The notes under the pieces: generated by a model | Database searches by the model: none | The model's input: only the letters and a program-made list of their open reading frames with translations | Told to the model about the DNA's origin: nothing | Shown here: piece by piece, positions 25,451 to 33,776 of the stretch | Layout of the letters: the number at the start of each line of letters is the position of its first letter | Position numbering within the stretch: the stretch's first letter is position 1 | Assembly: GCA_965115995.1 (NCBI GenBank) | Contig: OZ220472.1 | Location: forward strand, 1,550,001 to 1,614,000 | Direction of reading: 5' to 3' | From: Poriferisodalis sp026713105 | GTDB taxonomy: Bacteria > Actinomycetota > Acidimicrobiia > Acidimicrobiales > Poriferisodalaceae | Length of the DNA: 64,000 bases | Made by a program: the position numbers and the translations under genes

Positions 25451-26179
25451 GTGGAGCGGCTGTACCCATTGCCTGCGGGGACGATCGACGCAGCACAGGC
25501 CGCCGGCTCGACACGTGCGTCGCACGCTGAGCGTCCCTGGGTGATGCTCAACATGGTGGCGAGCATCGATGGCGCCGCTGCCATCGACGGACTGTCGGGC
25601 GGGCTGTCGAGCGAGCCGGACAAGGCGATGTTCGGGGCCCTTCGCGCGCAGGCCGACATCATCTTGGTCGGCGCGGGTACCGCAAATGCCGAGCGGTACC
25701 GCCCAGCGCGGCGATCTGGGGCCCGCATCGCGGTGGTCAGCGGTTCACTGAGCGTCGACCCAGAGCTGCCGCTGTTCAGCCCGCCACCGGATCCGACGGC
25801 GATGCCGCTGCCCCTGGTGGTGACCACTGCGAGTGCGGATCCCGCAGCCGCGGCGCGGCTGGCGGGTCGCGCCGAACTCGTACGCACCGGCGGGGAGTCT
25901 GTGGACCTCGCGGAGTCGCTGCGCCACTTGGGCTCGCTCGGGGCGCGCGTCGTGCTGTGCGAGGGCGGTCCGTCGCTGAACGCCAGCTTGCTGGCGGCTG
26001 ACCTGGTGGACGAGGTGAATCTCACCCACGCACCCATGGCAGTGGGAGCCGACGCTCCGCGCATCACCGCCGGGCCTGGGGGCAGTGTGCCGTCGGCAGC
26101 GCCACGCGCGTACTCGTTGGCGCAGGTTGTCACCCACGACGGTGTGCTCTTCGTGCGCTGGACGCGTTCCAGGCACTGA
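25451..26179 (+). CDS. RibD C-terminal/dihydrofolate-reductase-fold reductase
   Basis: Stand-alone pyrimidine-reductase domain. RPWVMLNMVASIDGAAAIDG opens the fold, followed by KAMFGALRAQADIILVGAGTANAERY (NADPH-binding) and VVLCEGGPSLNASLLAADLVDEVNLTHAP. 242 residues from GTG 25451, without the N-terminal deaminase part of full RibD. Many such proteins are riboflavin-type reductases of unassigned substrate; no rib genes are adjacent. Upstream is a dense DnaA-box-like cluster, so it may share regulation with divergent nrdJ. Confidence 0.85.
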   Translation: MERLYPLPAGTIDAAQAAGSTRASHAERPWVMLNMVASIDGAAAIDGLSGGLSSEPDKAMFGALRAQADIILVGAGTANAERYRPARRSGARIAVVSGSLSVDPELPLFSPPPDPTAMPLPLVVTTASADPAAAARLAGRAELVRTGGESVDLAESLRHLGSLGARVVLCEGGPSLNASLLAADLVDEVNLTHAPMAVGADAPRITAGPGGSVPSAAPRAYSLAQVVTHDGVLFVRWTRSRH

Positions 26180-26203
26180 GCTGTCGAACAAATGCGCGCT
26201 ATA

Positions 26204-26219
26204 TCGAACACTTGTTGCT
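26204..26219 (+). promoter_or_regulatory. LexA (SOS) box candidate upstream of lexA
   Basis: TCGAACACTTGTTGCT matches the actinobacterial SOS consensus TCGAACRNNNGTTCGA at the full left half and the GTT core, with mismatches only in the last three bases. A second left half, TCGAACAAATG, starts at 26184. LexA usually represses its own gene through such a site; it lies about 115 bp before the start codon. Confidence 0.6.
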
Positions 26220-26333
26220 AGTGTAATGGCCGGAACGACAGTTCCGTCTCACCACCGGCATCGTGACCGCAGGTCGGGCACCCAGGTCTCGACGAGGGTC
26301 CGGTACCACTGAGTCCGAAACGAAAGGTCGGCT

Positions 26334-26990
26334 ATGAAGAACGTCAGCGCTGCAGATCAGCGGGTCGCGCATCTCGGCGAGCGTCAACGCGCCATGCTCG
26401 AGTTCATCGACGAGATGCAGCGCGAGCGCGGCTACCCGCCATCGGTCCGCGAGATCGGCGAGCAAGTCAATCTCAGTTCTCCTGCAACGGTGCACCGCCA
26501 CCTGCGATCGCTCGAGGCCGACGGATGGATCCGGCGGGATCCGTCACGGCCCAGGGCGCTCATCGTCAACTTCGACTGGCAGACCGGCGTGAAGGGAGAG
26601 AGGCGACCCACCCGTCACGTGCCGCTCATCGGCGATGTCGCGGCGGGCACCGACGTGCTGGCCCAGCAGAACGTCGAAGAGCTGCTGCCGCTCCCCGCAG
26701 ACTTCACCGGCAGCGGCGAGCTCTTCATGCTGCGGGTGCGAGGCGATTCGATGATCGATGCCGGCATCTGGGATCGCGACTACGTCGTGGCACGTCACCA
26801 GCCCGAGGCAGAACCGGGCGACATCGTCGTTGCCGGAATCGACGGCGAGGAAGGCACCGTCAAGCGCTACCGGCGCTCCGACGGCCAGGTCATTCTCGAA
26901 CCCGCCAACGCCGACCATCGCCCGATCATCCGCCCCGCCAACGAAGTCACCATCTTCGGCAAGGTAGTGACGGTCATCCGCCGCCTATAG
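26334..26990 (+). CDS. lexA: LexA repressor
   Basis: SOS-response repressor with self-cleavage. N-terminal winged helix (residues about 13-70): QRAMLEFIDEMQRERGYPPS, SVREIGEQVNLSSPATVHRH. Cleavage site Ala104-Gly105 in GDVAAGTD, catalytic Ser139 in GDSMIDAGIWDRDYV and Lys177 in EEGTVKRY. 218 residues, standard length. The ATG follows CGAAAGG. Immediately behind its stop come two 33-bp direct repeats whose ends resemble the last lexA codons. Confidence 0.97.
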   Translation: MKNVSAADQRVAHLGERQRAMLEFIDEMQRERGYPPSVREIGEQVNLSSPATVHRHLRSLEADGWIRRDPSRPRALIVNFDWQTGVKGERRPTRHVPLIGDVAAGTDVLAQQNVEELLPLPADFTGSGELFMLRVRGDSMIDAGIWDRDYVVARHQPEAEPGDIVVAGIDGEEGTVKRYRRSDGQVILEPANADHRPIIRPANEVTIFGKVVTVIRRL

Positions 26991-26994
26991 CGGC

Positions 26995-27060
26995 GGACCA
27001 TCAAACACGGCGTCGCCTGTAGGCGCTGGACCATCAAACACGGCGCCGCCTGTAGGACAT
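26995..27060. repeat. Tandem 33-bp direct repeat behind lexA
   Basis: Two adjacent units start GGACCATCAAACACGGCG at 26995 and 27028 and differ at few positions. The unit end CGCCGCCTGTAG is 11 of 12 identical to the last codons and stop of lexA (CGCCGCCTATAG, 26979-26990), as if the gene end seeded the array. Confidence 0.85.
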
Positions 27061-27067
27061 GAGCCAA

Positions 27068-27172
27068 GAGGCACAGATGCCATAGCTGCGGAGGCGGCAG
27101 GAGACTCTGCGACGTTGCGACCTGCCGGATCGCGGGAGCAGAGGGTCCTGCCGCCTCCGCAGCGGGCGCAAC
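27068..27172. repeat. Dispersed near-palindromic element, copy B
   Basis: Arms GCGGAGGCGGCAG (27088-27100) and CTGCCGCCTCCGC (27148-27160) are perfect 13-bp inverted repeats 47 bp apart, with inner CTCTGC/GCAGAG. It is the reverse complement of copy A, and the flanks GGCACAGATGCC and GCGGGCGCA are shared too. It lies between lexA and nudC. Confidence 0.88.
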
Positions 27173-27208
27173 GGCGCCAGCACCCCTGAAACTGCGGTCG
27201 CGTGCGCG

Positions 27209-28048
27209 GTGTGCTCAACTTGGCTCGTGTTCACGGTCCTGAACCAGCCGCCTGAAGACCTCGACGAAAGCTCTCGGGTGTGGGTGCCGATCCGCTCGGG
27301 CACGGTGTTCACCGAGCCCGGCGGCGGATTGTGTGCCAGCCCCGCGGCACCGGTCGGCAACGGTTCGCCCCCTGCAGCATTCCTGGGCGTGCTCGACGGC
27401 AAAGGTGTCTGGGCGGTCGACATGGACCCCGCAGAAGAACCACCGCTGGACGAAGGCGACCTCGAGCCGGTGCCGCTGCGCAAGCTCTACGGGCGCATCC
27501 CCGACGAGCACTGGCAGATCGCCGGGCGTGCCGCACAGATCGTCGAATTCGAACGGACCCATCGCTACTGCGGGCGCTGCGCGAGCCCGACCCGCACCAA
27601 TGCCTCCGACAGGGCAAAGGTCTGCGGCGAGTGCGGACACATGGCGTTCCCGAGGCTCAGCCCCGCCATGATCGTGCTGGTCGAGCGCGGGCCCGAAGTG
27701 CTGCTCGCATGGGGCCGGCAGTTTCCCGGCCGCTTCTACAGCGCGCTCGCAGGGTTCGTCGAGCCCGGCGAGAGTCTCGAGGACGCCGTGGTGCGTGAGG
27801 TCTACGAGGAAGTCCAGCTCACGGTCAGCAACGTCCGCTACTTCGGAAGCCAGCCGTGGCCGTTCCCGCACTCGCTGATGTGCGGCTTCGTCTGCGACTG
27901 GCAGGACGGCGAGATCGAGATCGATCCCGAAGAGATCGTCGAAGCCGGTTGGTACACCGCCGACAACCTGCCCCCATGCCCGCGAGGCGGCATGTCGATC
28001 GCCGGCTGGCTCATCGACGACTGGCTGCAGCGAACCGCCGCCGTCTAG
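27209..28048 (+). CDS. nudC: NAD(+)/NADH diphosphatase (RNA NAD-decapping), Nudix family
   Basis: Hydrolyses NADH/NAD and NAD-capped RNA. Zinc ribbon from four cysteines in YCGRCASPT and VCGECGHMAF. Nudix box seen in GFVEPGESLEDAVVREVYEE (family G-x5-E-x7-R-E-x2-E-E). The NudC-specific SQPWPFPHSLMCGF follows directly and distinguishes it from other Nudix enzymes. About 279 residues. A GTG at 27209 is used, another GTG at 27227 is equally possible. Confidence 0.93.
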   Translation: MCSTWLVFTVLNQPPEDLDESSRVWVPIRSGTVFTEPGGGLCASPAAPVGNGSPPAAFLGVLDGKGVWAVDMDPAEEPPLDEGDLEPVPLRKLYGRIPDEHWQIAGRAAQIVEFERTHRYCGRCASPTRTNASDRAKVCGECGHMAFPRLSPAMIVLVERGPEVLLAWGRQFPGRFYSALAGFVEPGESLEDAVVREVYEEVQLTVSNVRYFGSQPWPFPHSLMCGFVCDWQDGEIEIDPEEIVEAGWYTADNLPPCPRGGMSIAGWLIDDWLQRTAAV

Positions 28049-28067
28049 TCGCGCTGAGACGCGCGTC

Positions 28068-28086
28068 CGCGGCGGAGGCGGCAGGA
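28068..28086. repeat. Truncated half of the dispersed palindromic element (copy D)
   Basis: GCGGAGGCGGCAG at 28072-28084, preceded by CGCG and followed by a diverged ACCCCCTG, matches one arm of copy A in the same orientation. The second arm is absent. It lies between the convergent ends of nudC and cysS. Confidence 0.6.
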
Positions 28087-28112
28087 CCCCCTGTGTGCCT
28101 CGTGGCTCGGTG

Positions 28113-29552
28113 TCAGGCGCGGTGCCAAGTGGCTCCGGCGGGGCCGTCGGAGACGACGATGCCTGCTGCCGCTAGATCGTCGCGGATGCGGTCGGCGGTG
28201 TCGAAGTCGCGGGCTGATCGCGCCGCTGACCGTTGTGCCAGGAGTGCCTCCACCTTGGCATCGGAGAGCCCGCCGTCAACGTGGGTTTCGCTTCCGTCAT
28301 CACCGCACGTGAGGCCGAGGACGCTGAGCAGGTGCAGCGCTGTGCGTGCCGAGCGGGATGCTTCAGCGGGCGAAGCGGCGTCGAGGGAGGCGTTGGCGCG
28401 GCGCACGAGCCGGAAGATCACATCGAGTGCTGTGGGCGTGGAGAAATCGTCGTCCATGGCCGCTGCGAACACCGCCACGGCCTCGGTATCCAGATCGGAA
28501 ACGGTCCCGCCTTCGATGTCTGGCCGTCGCACTGCGGCTGCCACGGCGGTCGAGATGCCAGCACCAGCGGCCCGGCGAGCGAATGCATCAAGCCGGCCTA
28601 CGGCGCTGCGGGCGGCTTCGAGCGCCTCGGGACCCATCTCCATCGCCCGCCGGTAGTGGGTCTGCAGTACCAGCAACCGCACAGCGCGGGCACCCGCGGC
28701 GTCGATCGCGTCGGCGAGCTGGGTGTAGTTCCCCAGCGACTTGGCCATTTTCTGGCTTCCGACGTTCACCATGGCGCTGTGCACCCAGTAGCGGGCGAAC
28801 GGCCTCCCGGCGGCGGTCACCTGGGCCCATTCGTTCTGGTGGTGGGGGAAGACCAGGTCATCTCCCCCGCCGTGAATGTCGAAGCCGGGCCCGAGCGCGC
28901 TGAGCGACATCGCCACGCATTCGGTGTGCCATCCGGGCCGGCCCTGCCCCCACGGCGTGGGCCAACTCGGCTCGCCGGGTTGCGCGGCCTTCCATAGGGC
29001 AAAATCGATCGGCGACCGCTTGTCGGGGTCGACGTCGACGCGCGCTCCGGCATCAGAGTTGAGCTGTTCGAGTGTTCGGCCCGCCAACTGGCCGTACCCG
29101 GGCACAGAATCGACGGCGAAGTACACGCCCTTGCCCCCGACGTCGTATGCCACCCCGATCGAGCGCAGCTCGGAGATCACGTCAATCATTTGGGAGATGA
29201 AGTGCGTCGCGTGCGGCCGGGTATGGGGCCGCAGCACGCCGAGCCGGTCCATCTGCTCGTCGTATGCGGCAGTGAATTCTTCCGCCACATCAGACTCGGC
29301 GCGACCCTCCCGCAGGGCTCGCTCCACGATCTTGTCATCGATGTCGGTGACATTGGACGCCACCGTCACCTCATAGCCCGACCACTCCAAGTACCGCCGG
29401 ATCATGTCGTAGGTCAGCGCCGTGCGGCCATGGCCGAGGTGCGGCACGTCATAAACCGTCGGTCCGCAGACGTACATCGAGATCTCGTCCGGCGATCGCG
29501 GGACGAAGGCGGTCTTGCGCCGCGTCATCGTGTCAAAGATCTGCAAGCTCAC
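28113..29552 (-). CDS. cysS: Cysteinyl-tRNA synthetase
   Basis: Charges tRNA-Cys. Class I motifs: CGPTVYDVPHLGHGRTALTY (HIGH-type HLGH; the Cys is the zinc ligand) and KMAKSLGNY (KMSKS). The zinc-site region WHTECVAMS and GGGDDLVFPHHQNEWAQ is intact. 479 residues from GTG 29552. The frame is open for 99 more codons upstream, but that part is antisense to the next gene. A related enzyme, MshC of mycothiol synthesis, is similar in fold; the length and complete C-terminal tRNA-binding part favour CysRS. Confidence 0.94.
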   Translation of the reverse strand: MSLQIFDTMTRRKTAFVPRSPDEISMYVCGPTVYDVPHLGHGRTALTYDMIRRYLEWSGYEVTVASNVTDIDDKIVERALREGRAESDVAEEFTAAYDEQMDRLGVLRPHTRPHATHFISQMIDVISELRSIGVAYDVGGKGVYFAVDSVPGYGQLAGRTLEQLNSDAGARVDVDPDKRSPIDFALWKAAQPGEPSWPTPWGQGRPGWHTECVAMSLSALGPGFDIHGGGDDLVFPHHQNEWAQVTAAGRPFARYWVHSAMVNVGSQKMAKSLGNYTQLADAIDAAGARAVRLLVLQTHYRRAMEMGPEALEAARSAVGRLDAFARRAAGAGISTAVAAAVRRPDIEGGTVSDLDTEAVAVFAAAMDDDFSTPTALDVIFRLVRRANASLDAASPAEASRSARTALHLLSVLGLTCGDDGSETHVDGGLSDAKVEALLAQRSAARSARDFDTADRIRDDLAAAGIVVSDGPAGATWHRA

Positions 29553-29599
29553 TGGTGCCGGAATCCCGATCGGGCGCCAAGGGTACCGACGAGCCCGAT

Positions 29600-30391
29600 C
29601 TAGCTGAGGGCGCTGCTCACGCTCCAGACCGCGAAGTTGTGCAAGGCATGCAGCGCCAGTCCTGCCCACCAGCCGTAGCGCACCCGGGCGATCGTGAACG
29701 TGAGCCCGACCCACAATTGCGGGCCGACGACGAGCGGTGCCACCACGATCGATGCCAGATGCAGGCGCACGTCGAAGTTGTTGACGTGCACGATGCCGAA
29801 CACCCCGATCGAGCACCAGATGATCCATCTGGGGTGAGCCGACCACCACCGCCCGACGCGCTCAGACCAAGGTTGGCGCGTGGGCTCGCGAGCGTCGATC
29901 GCATCGTCCCGCCCGATGCCCGCAATCATCGACTGGGCCCACAGCACGAGCGCTGCGACAGCGATCACGGCGAAGAGTGCCGCCACGATCTGAGAGAGCA
30001 CACCGCTGAACGCGAAGTACACGAACCCTGTCGCACCCGACAGCGCGAGCGCGCCCAATCTCGGCCGGGCGGTGAGAGCCAGGCGGAACGCAGTCTCCTC
30101 AAACAAGGGCGCAACCACAGCAACGAGGATCAACTGGGCAAGCAGCGGCTCGGCGAGCAGCTCCTCTTCCAGGGTCGACTCGTAACCGGTCTGCGCTGCT
30201 GCCAGCGAGACGAAGAGCAAGGCGATCGAGCCGCCAAGGCCGATGACGAACAACAGGGCGAGGCCCCCCGGCCAGGACTTCCGATTCGCGGCGACCCGCC
30301 AATCGGGGCGGGCGCAAAAAAGCGGGCTGATCGTGCCCCACACGCCCCCTGGCGCACCAGCGTCAGCGGGTGGCAGCTCCTCGCCGCTCAA
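29600..30391 (-). CDS. CPBP-family intramembrane metalloprotease (CAAX protease-like)
   Basis: Membrane protein of 263 residues with about seven to eight hydrophobic segments. The three CPBP motifs are present: VVAPLFEETAFRLALTA (EExxxR), GVFGIVHVNNFDV (His with following Asn) and GLALHALHNFAVWS (HxxxN). Members cleave membrane substrates or modulate signalling; the target here is unknown. Its start overlaps the stop of the BldC-like regulator by 4 bp, so the two are one operon. Confidence 0.85.
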   Translation of the reverse strand: MSGEELPPADAGAPGGVWGTISPLFCARPDWRVAANRKSWPGGLALLFVIGLGGSIALLFVSLAAAQTGYESTLEEELLAEPLLAQLILVAVVAPLFEETAFRLALTARPRLGALALSGATGFVYFAFSGVLSQIVAALFAVIAVAALVLWAQSMIAGIGRDDAIDAREPTRQPWSERVGRWWSAHPRWIIWCSIGVFGIVHVNNFDVRLHLASIVVAPLVVGPQLWVGLTFTIARVRYGWWAGLALHALHNFAVWSVSSALS

Positions 30392-30735
30392 TCGTCGTCG
30401 ACCGTCTCAGGATCGTCATCGAGTTCGGTCAGGCGAGCCTCGGGATAGAGATGCTCGAGACTTCCGGGCTCGACCTTGCACTGCTCCACGAACCTGTCCA
30501 CGTCGCTGAGCCGCAGCCGGATGACACGCCCGAAGCGGTACGCAGGCAGGTCGCCCCGGTCGATGAAGCGGTACAGCGTCCGTGTGGTGATGCCCATGCG
30601 GTTCGCCGCCTTCAGCGTGGACAACCAGATGACTTCCTCGTAGACGCCCTGGGGTTCGTCCTCGCTCGTCGCGCCGTCGTCGCCCGCCTCAGTCGGCACC
30701 TCGGCCATCATCGCTCCTCGCAGTCGCTCGGCCAT
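30388..30735 (-). CDS. Small helix-turn-helix regulator, BldC/excisionase-like
   Basis: 115 residues with a MerR-type winged HTH: VIWLSTLKAANRMGITTRTL, LYRFIDRGDLPAYRFGRVI, RLRLSDVDRFVE, like BldC and the HTH_17 excisionase group. The N-terminal 35 residues and the C-terminal tail are acidic. It reads away from the Tad pilus locus; the intervening AT-rich spacer holds two inverted repeats that could be its operator. A regulator of the adjacent pilus genes is the simplest guess. Confidence 0.85.
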   Translation of the reverse strand: MAERLRGAMMAEVPTEAGDDGATSEDEPQGVYEEVIWLSTLKAANRMGITTRTLYRFIDRGDLPAYRFGRVIRLRLSDVDRFVEQCKVEPGSLEHLYPEARLTELDDDPETVDDD

Positions 30736-30802
30736 TGACGTTTCAGGGAGTCTGCTGATCCCTTTCGAGTAACGCTAGTGCGCCGGTCCCCCGCAGCAGC
30801 GC

Positions 30803-30915
30803 ATTTCAACATCAATCTTCAATATTACGCGCTATATCGCCGTATTTGTGAAACATATTGAATCTTATTAGTGAACTTTCAATAACTATTTTGCAAGTTC
30901 ACACAAACATGGTTA
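30803..30915. promoter_or_regulatory. AT-rich divergent promoter/operator region before the Tad locus
   Basis: A strongly AT-rich island in an otherwise GC-rich window. Two perfect 8-bp inverted repeats are present: TTCAATAT (30818-30825) with ATATTGAA (30855-30862), and GTGAACTT (30871-30878) with AAGTTCAC (30895-30902). The word TTCAATA or its complement occurs three times. The region is well placed to hold promoters and operators for both the BldC-like gene and the pilus operon. Confidence 0.65.
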
Positions 30916-30925
30916 AGTCCCTGGC

Positions 30926-31633
30926 GTGCCCCCGGACCCGCCGTTGTCACCTGATGGCCGACCCATGCCGCCGGTGTCGGCCACAGCCCGTCAACCTGGC
31001 GGTGCACGTACATCACTCCGCCCGCGAGTCATCGCCGGCGTCCTCTTGTGCAGCATCGCAGCGCTCGGGCTGTGGTGGGCATTCGAGCAGGCAGCGGCTG
31101 AGCCCGAGACCCGCTTCGCGGTCGCGCGGTCACGGCTCGCACCGGGCAGGGTGATCGAAGCGGCCGACGTCGCCATGGTGTCGATTCGCCTGCCCACCGA
31201 GGTGGAAGCCACCGTCTTCGGCGCTGGCACCGATGTTGTCGGCGGTCTCGTGGTCGAGGCCGTACATGCCGGAGAATTGCTGACTCGTGGCGACATCGGC
31301 TCGCCCCAGTCGATCTCCGGTCGCCATGCGGGCTATGCCATCTCCGTCGAGCTCGATCGTCCTCGCGCCCTCAACGGCCTGGTGGCCGTCGGCGAGCGAG
31401 TCGACCTCGTCGTGTCGGGGCACCTGTCCCCGCACAGCGCAACGGTCGTGGCCACCGACGCCGTCGTGCTCGATGTCGACGACCCCTCAAGCGTCGACCA
31501 TGTCGCAGACACGGTGATCGTCACCCTGCAGGTGCCCGACCGAGCCGGCGCCGTCTCCGTGGCCGCAGCGGCGAATGCCGGTGCCATCACCTTGATCCGG
31601 GCGTGGGGAGCATCGCCACAGGTCACGTCATGA
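30926..31633 (+). CDS. Flp pilus assembly protein, CpaB/RcpC-like (SAF domain)
   Basis: 235 residues from GTG 30926 (an ATG 13 codons in is possible). One N-terminal transmembrane helix (VIAGVLLCSIAALGLWWAF, about residues 35-53) is followed by a SAF-type domain (FAVARSRLAPGRVIEAADVA), then CpaB-like ISVELDRPRALNGLVAVGER and VDLVVSG. CpaB contacts the outer channel in Gram-negatives; in Gram-positive-type Tad loci its role is less clear. First gene of the pilus operon, ATGA overlap with the ATPase gene. Confidence 0.82.
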   Translation: MPPDPPLSPDGRPMPPVSATARQPGGARTSLRPRVIAGVLLCSIAALGLWWAFEQAAAEPETRFAVARSRLAPGRVIEAADVAMVSIRLPTEVEATVFGAGTDVVGGLVVEAVHAGELLTRGDIGSPQSISGRHAGYAISVELDRPRALNGLVAVGERVDLVVSGHLSPHSATVVATDAVVLDVDDPSSVDHVADTVIVTLQVPDRAGAVSVAAAANAGAITLIRAWGASPQVTS

Positions 31634-32922
31634 CCGACCCGACGCCGCTCGCCGAGATCGAACGCTCGGTTTCTGAGCGCGCCCGTCACAGCGGATTGGA
31701 CCCGCGCGCCCCCGGCGCAGACCGTGCGGTCACCGCACTCGCCCACGAGGAGATCCGGCGTTGGAACCTCGGCTTCAAGGGCGGCACTCGCCGCCACGCG
31801 GTGACTGACGCTGACGCCGTTGCCGACCGGATCCGACGCGACCTGCTCGGCTACGGACCTCTCGAAACGCTGCTGGCCGATGCCGACGTGTGGGAGATCA
31901 TGGTCAACGCCCCTGACGAGATCTTCGTCAAGCGGCACCATGGCCAGTGCGCAGACCATGACGAGTCGTTCCACGACGACGAGCACGTCCGGCGCACGCT
32001 GACGAGAATCATCGACGACGCGACGGCCTCTCATCGCAAGCTGGACCCCAGTGAAGGACTCCAAGACGCCCAGCTCGACAACGGCGCCCGCCTGCACATC
32101 GTCCATCCCGACATCGGCCGCGGCGGACACCTGATCTTCAACATCCGCAAGTTCACGGGCATCGCGTTCTCGAGCTTGAGCGACCTCACAGCAGTCGGGA
32201 CGCTGACCCGCGAGATCAACGATTTCCTGGGAGCCGCAGTGCGCGCCCGGCTGTCGATCCTGTTCGCCGGCGCTCCAGGCAGCGGCAAGACCACGCTGCT
32301 GGGATGCTGCGTCGCGGAACTCGAACCGCACCTGCGCGTCGTGACCGCCGAGGAAGTGTTCGAACTCGACATCCCGCTGCCCAACGTGGCCGCCATGCAG
32401 ACCCGACCTGGTCGCACCGAGCGAGCGCCTGTCGATTTGAGGCGCCTGGTGGCCGGCTTCTTGCGGATGGCCCCCGACGTGGCCATCGTGGGCGAAGTGC
32501 GAGACCGCGAGGCGGTCCCCTTGCTCCTGACGCTGTCGAGCGGCGTCACCGGCTACGCGACGATTCACGCGGGTTCCGCACGCCAAGCGCTCGGGCGGTT
32601 GCGGCTCATCTGCCAGCTCGCGCCTGAAGTTCGCGAAATGCCCATCGCGGCGATCACCCAGCTTGTGGCCGAATCGATCGACATCGTCGTGCACCTGCGG
32701 CGAGGTCCCGACGGGGTGCGCGTCACCGAGGTGGTGGCCGTCGAGGAGCCGGCCGGCAGTGACCACCACGCTGCGTTCGAAACGACGACGCTGTTCGCAC
32801 CCGCCGCTGGGGGCGAGTCGCCGGTGCGGACTCCGAACGTCTCGGGGCGCGTTGCCTCGCGGATGTCCTGCGCCGGCGTCGCGCCACCGGACCTCGCCGC
32901 CCGACCGGTCACGCCGACATGA
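31630..32922 (+). CDS. tadA: Flp pilus assembly ATPase, TadA/CpaF (VirB11 family)
   Basis: Secretion ATPase powering Tad pilus assembly. About 430 residues from ATG 31630 (ATGA overlap). Domain order: N-terminal helical region, YGPLETLLADADVWEIMVNA (N-terminal domain signature), Walker A FAGAPGSGKTTLLG, Asp-box VTAEEVFELDIP, Walker B VAIVGEVRDREAVPLL and His-box YATIHAGSARQALGRL. The C-terminal about 50 residues are non-conserved. Followed by tadB with a further 4-bp overlap. Confidence 0.93.
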   Translation: MTDPTPLAEIERSVSERARHSGLDPRAPGADRAVTALAHEEIRRWNLGFKGGTRRHAVTDADAVADRIRRDLLGYGPLETLLADADVWEIMVNAPDEIFVKRHHGQCADHDESFHDDEHVRRTLTRIIDDATASHRKLDPSEGLQDAQLDNGARLHIVHPDIGRGGHLIFNIRKFTGIAFSSLSDLTAVGTLTREINDFLGAAVRARLSILFAGAPGSGKTTLLGCCVAELEPHLRVVTAEEVFELDIPLPNVAAMQTRPGRTERAPVDLRRLVAGFLRMAPDVAIVGEVRDREAVPLLLTLSSGVTGYATIHAGSARQALGRLRLICQLAPEVREMPIAAITQLVAESIDIVVHLRRGPDGVRVTEVVAVEEPAGSDHHAAFETTTLFAPAAGGESPVRTPNVSGRVASRMSCAGVAPPDLAARPVTPT

Positions 32923-33776
32923 CCGGTGTGCTGTTCATCGGCGCGGGCGCGCTGGGCGTCTGGCTGCTCGCGACGCCCGACGGCGATGCCTCGGCGGCGC
33001 TGAGGCGGCTGGTGCCGTCGAAGCCGAGGGCGTCGCTGACGGCACCCCGGCCAACCTCACGCATGGTCGCCAGCACGCTGGCTGGCGCTGTCGCGGCGGT
33101 TGCGGGGTGGGCAGGTGCCTGGACACTCTTCGGCGGCATCGCCGCGCCCGCCTTGGTCGCACTGTTCAGTGCGGCGATTCCGCCCTGTGCTGCATCACAG
33201 CGGCGCCGCCAGCGCACCGCCAACTCCTGGCAGGCGTGGCCCCGACTGCTCGCGGAGATCCGTGTCGGGGTTGCTCACCGGGGCCAGTCGATCCCCGCCG
33301 CGCTCTTTGCTGCCGGTGCCCACGCGCCGCCGCCGATGCGCCTGGCGTTCTCCGAAGCGGCCCGCACCTGGTCGTTGAGCACCGATTTCGAAGCGGCGCT
33401 GCGTGTGCTCAAGACATCGCTCGCGGACCCGACCGCGGACGCGGTGTGCGAGACGCTGCTGGCTGCGCACCAGATCGGCGGGGTGCGCGTCGACGTTCGC
33501 CTGCGCGCCCTGGCCGAAGCGGCTCAGGCCGAGGCCGCAGCGCGGTCGGACGCTCGGGCCAAGCAGGCCGGAGCCCGGTTCGCGCGCAGCTTCGTCGCGC
33601 TGGTGCCGGCATTCATGGGCGTCATCGGCCTGAGCATCGGAAGCGGCCGGCAGGCCTACGCGGCACCTGACGGTCAGCTTCTGGTCGTGCTCAGCGTGCT
33701 CGCTGTGGCCGGCTGCTGGCTGTGGGCGGGTCGGATCATGGCGGTCCCGCTGCGGAAGCGGGTGTTCGTGCAGTGA
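32919..33776 (+). CDS. tadB: Tad pilus membrane platform protein TadB-like
   Basis: Type II secretion F-domain-type inner-membrane protein that the TadA ATPase acts on. 285 residues. Hydrophobic helices at both ends and a cytoplasmic middle LAEIRVGVAHRGQSIPAAL with the AEAAQAEAAARSDAR helix. ATGA overlap with tadA and GTGA overlap with the next gene. Confidence 0.85.
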   Translation: MTGVLFIGAGALGVWLLATPDGDASAALRRLVPSKPRASLTAPRPTSRMVASTLAGAVAAVAGWAGAWTLFGGIAAPALVALFSAAIPPCAASQRRRQRTANSWQAWPRLLAEIRVGVAHRGQSIPAALFAAGAHAPPPMRLAFSEAARTWSLSTDFEAALRVLKTSLADPTADAVCETLLAAHQIGGVRVDVRLRALAEAAQAEAAARSDARAKQAGARFARSFVALVPAFMGVIGLSIGSGRQAYAAPDGQLLVVLSVLAVAGCWLWAGRIMAVPLRKRVFVQ

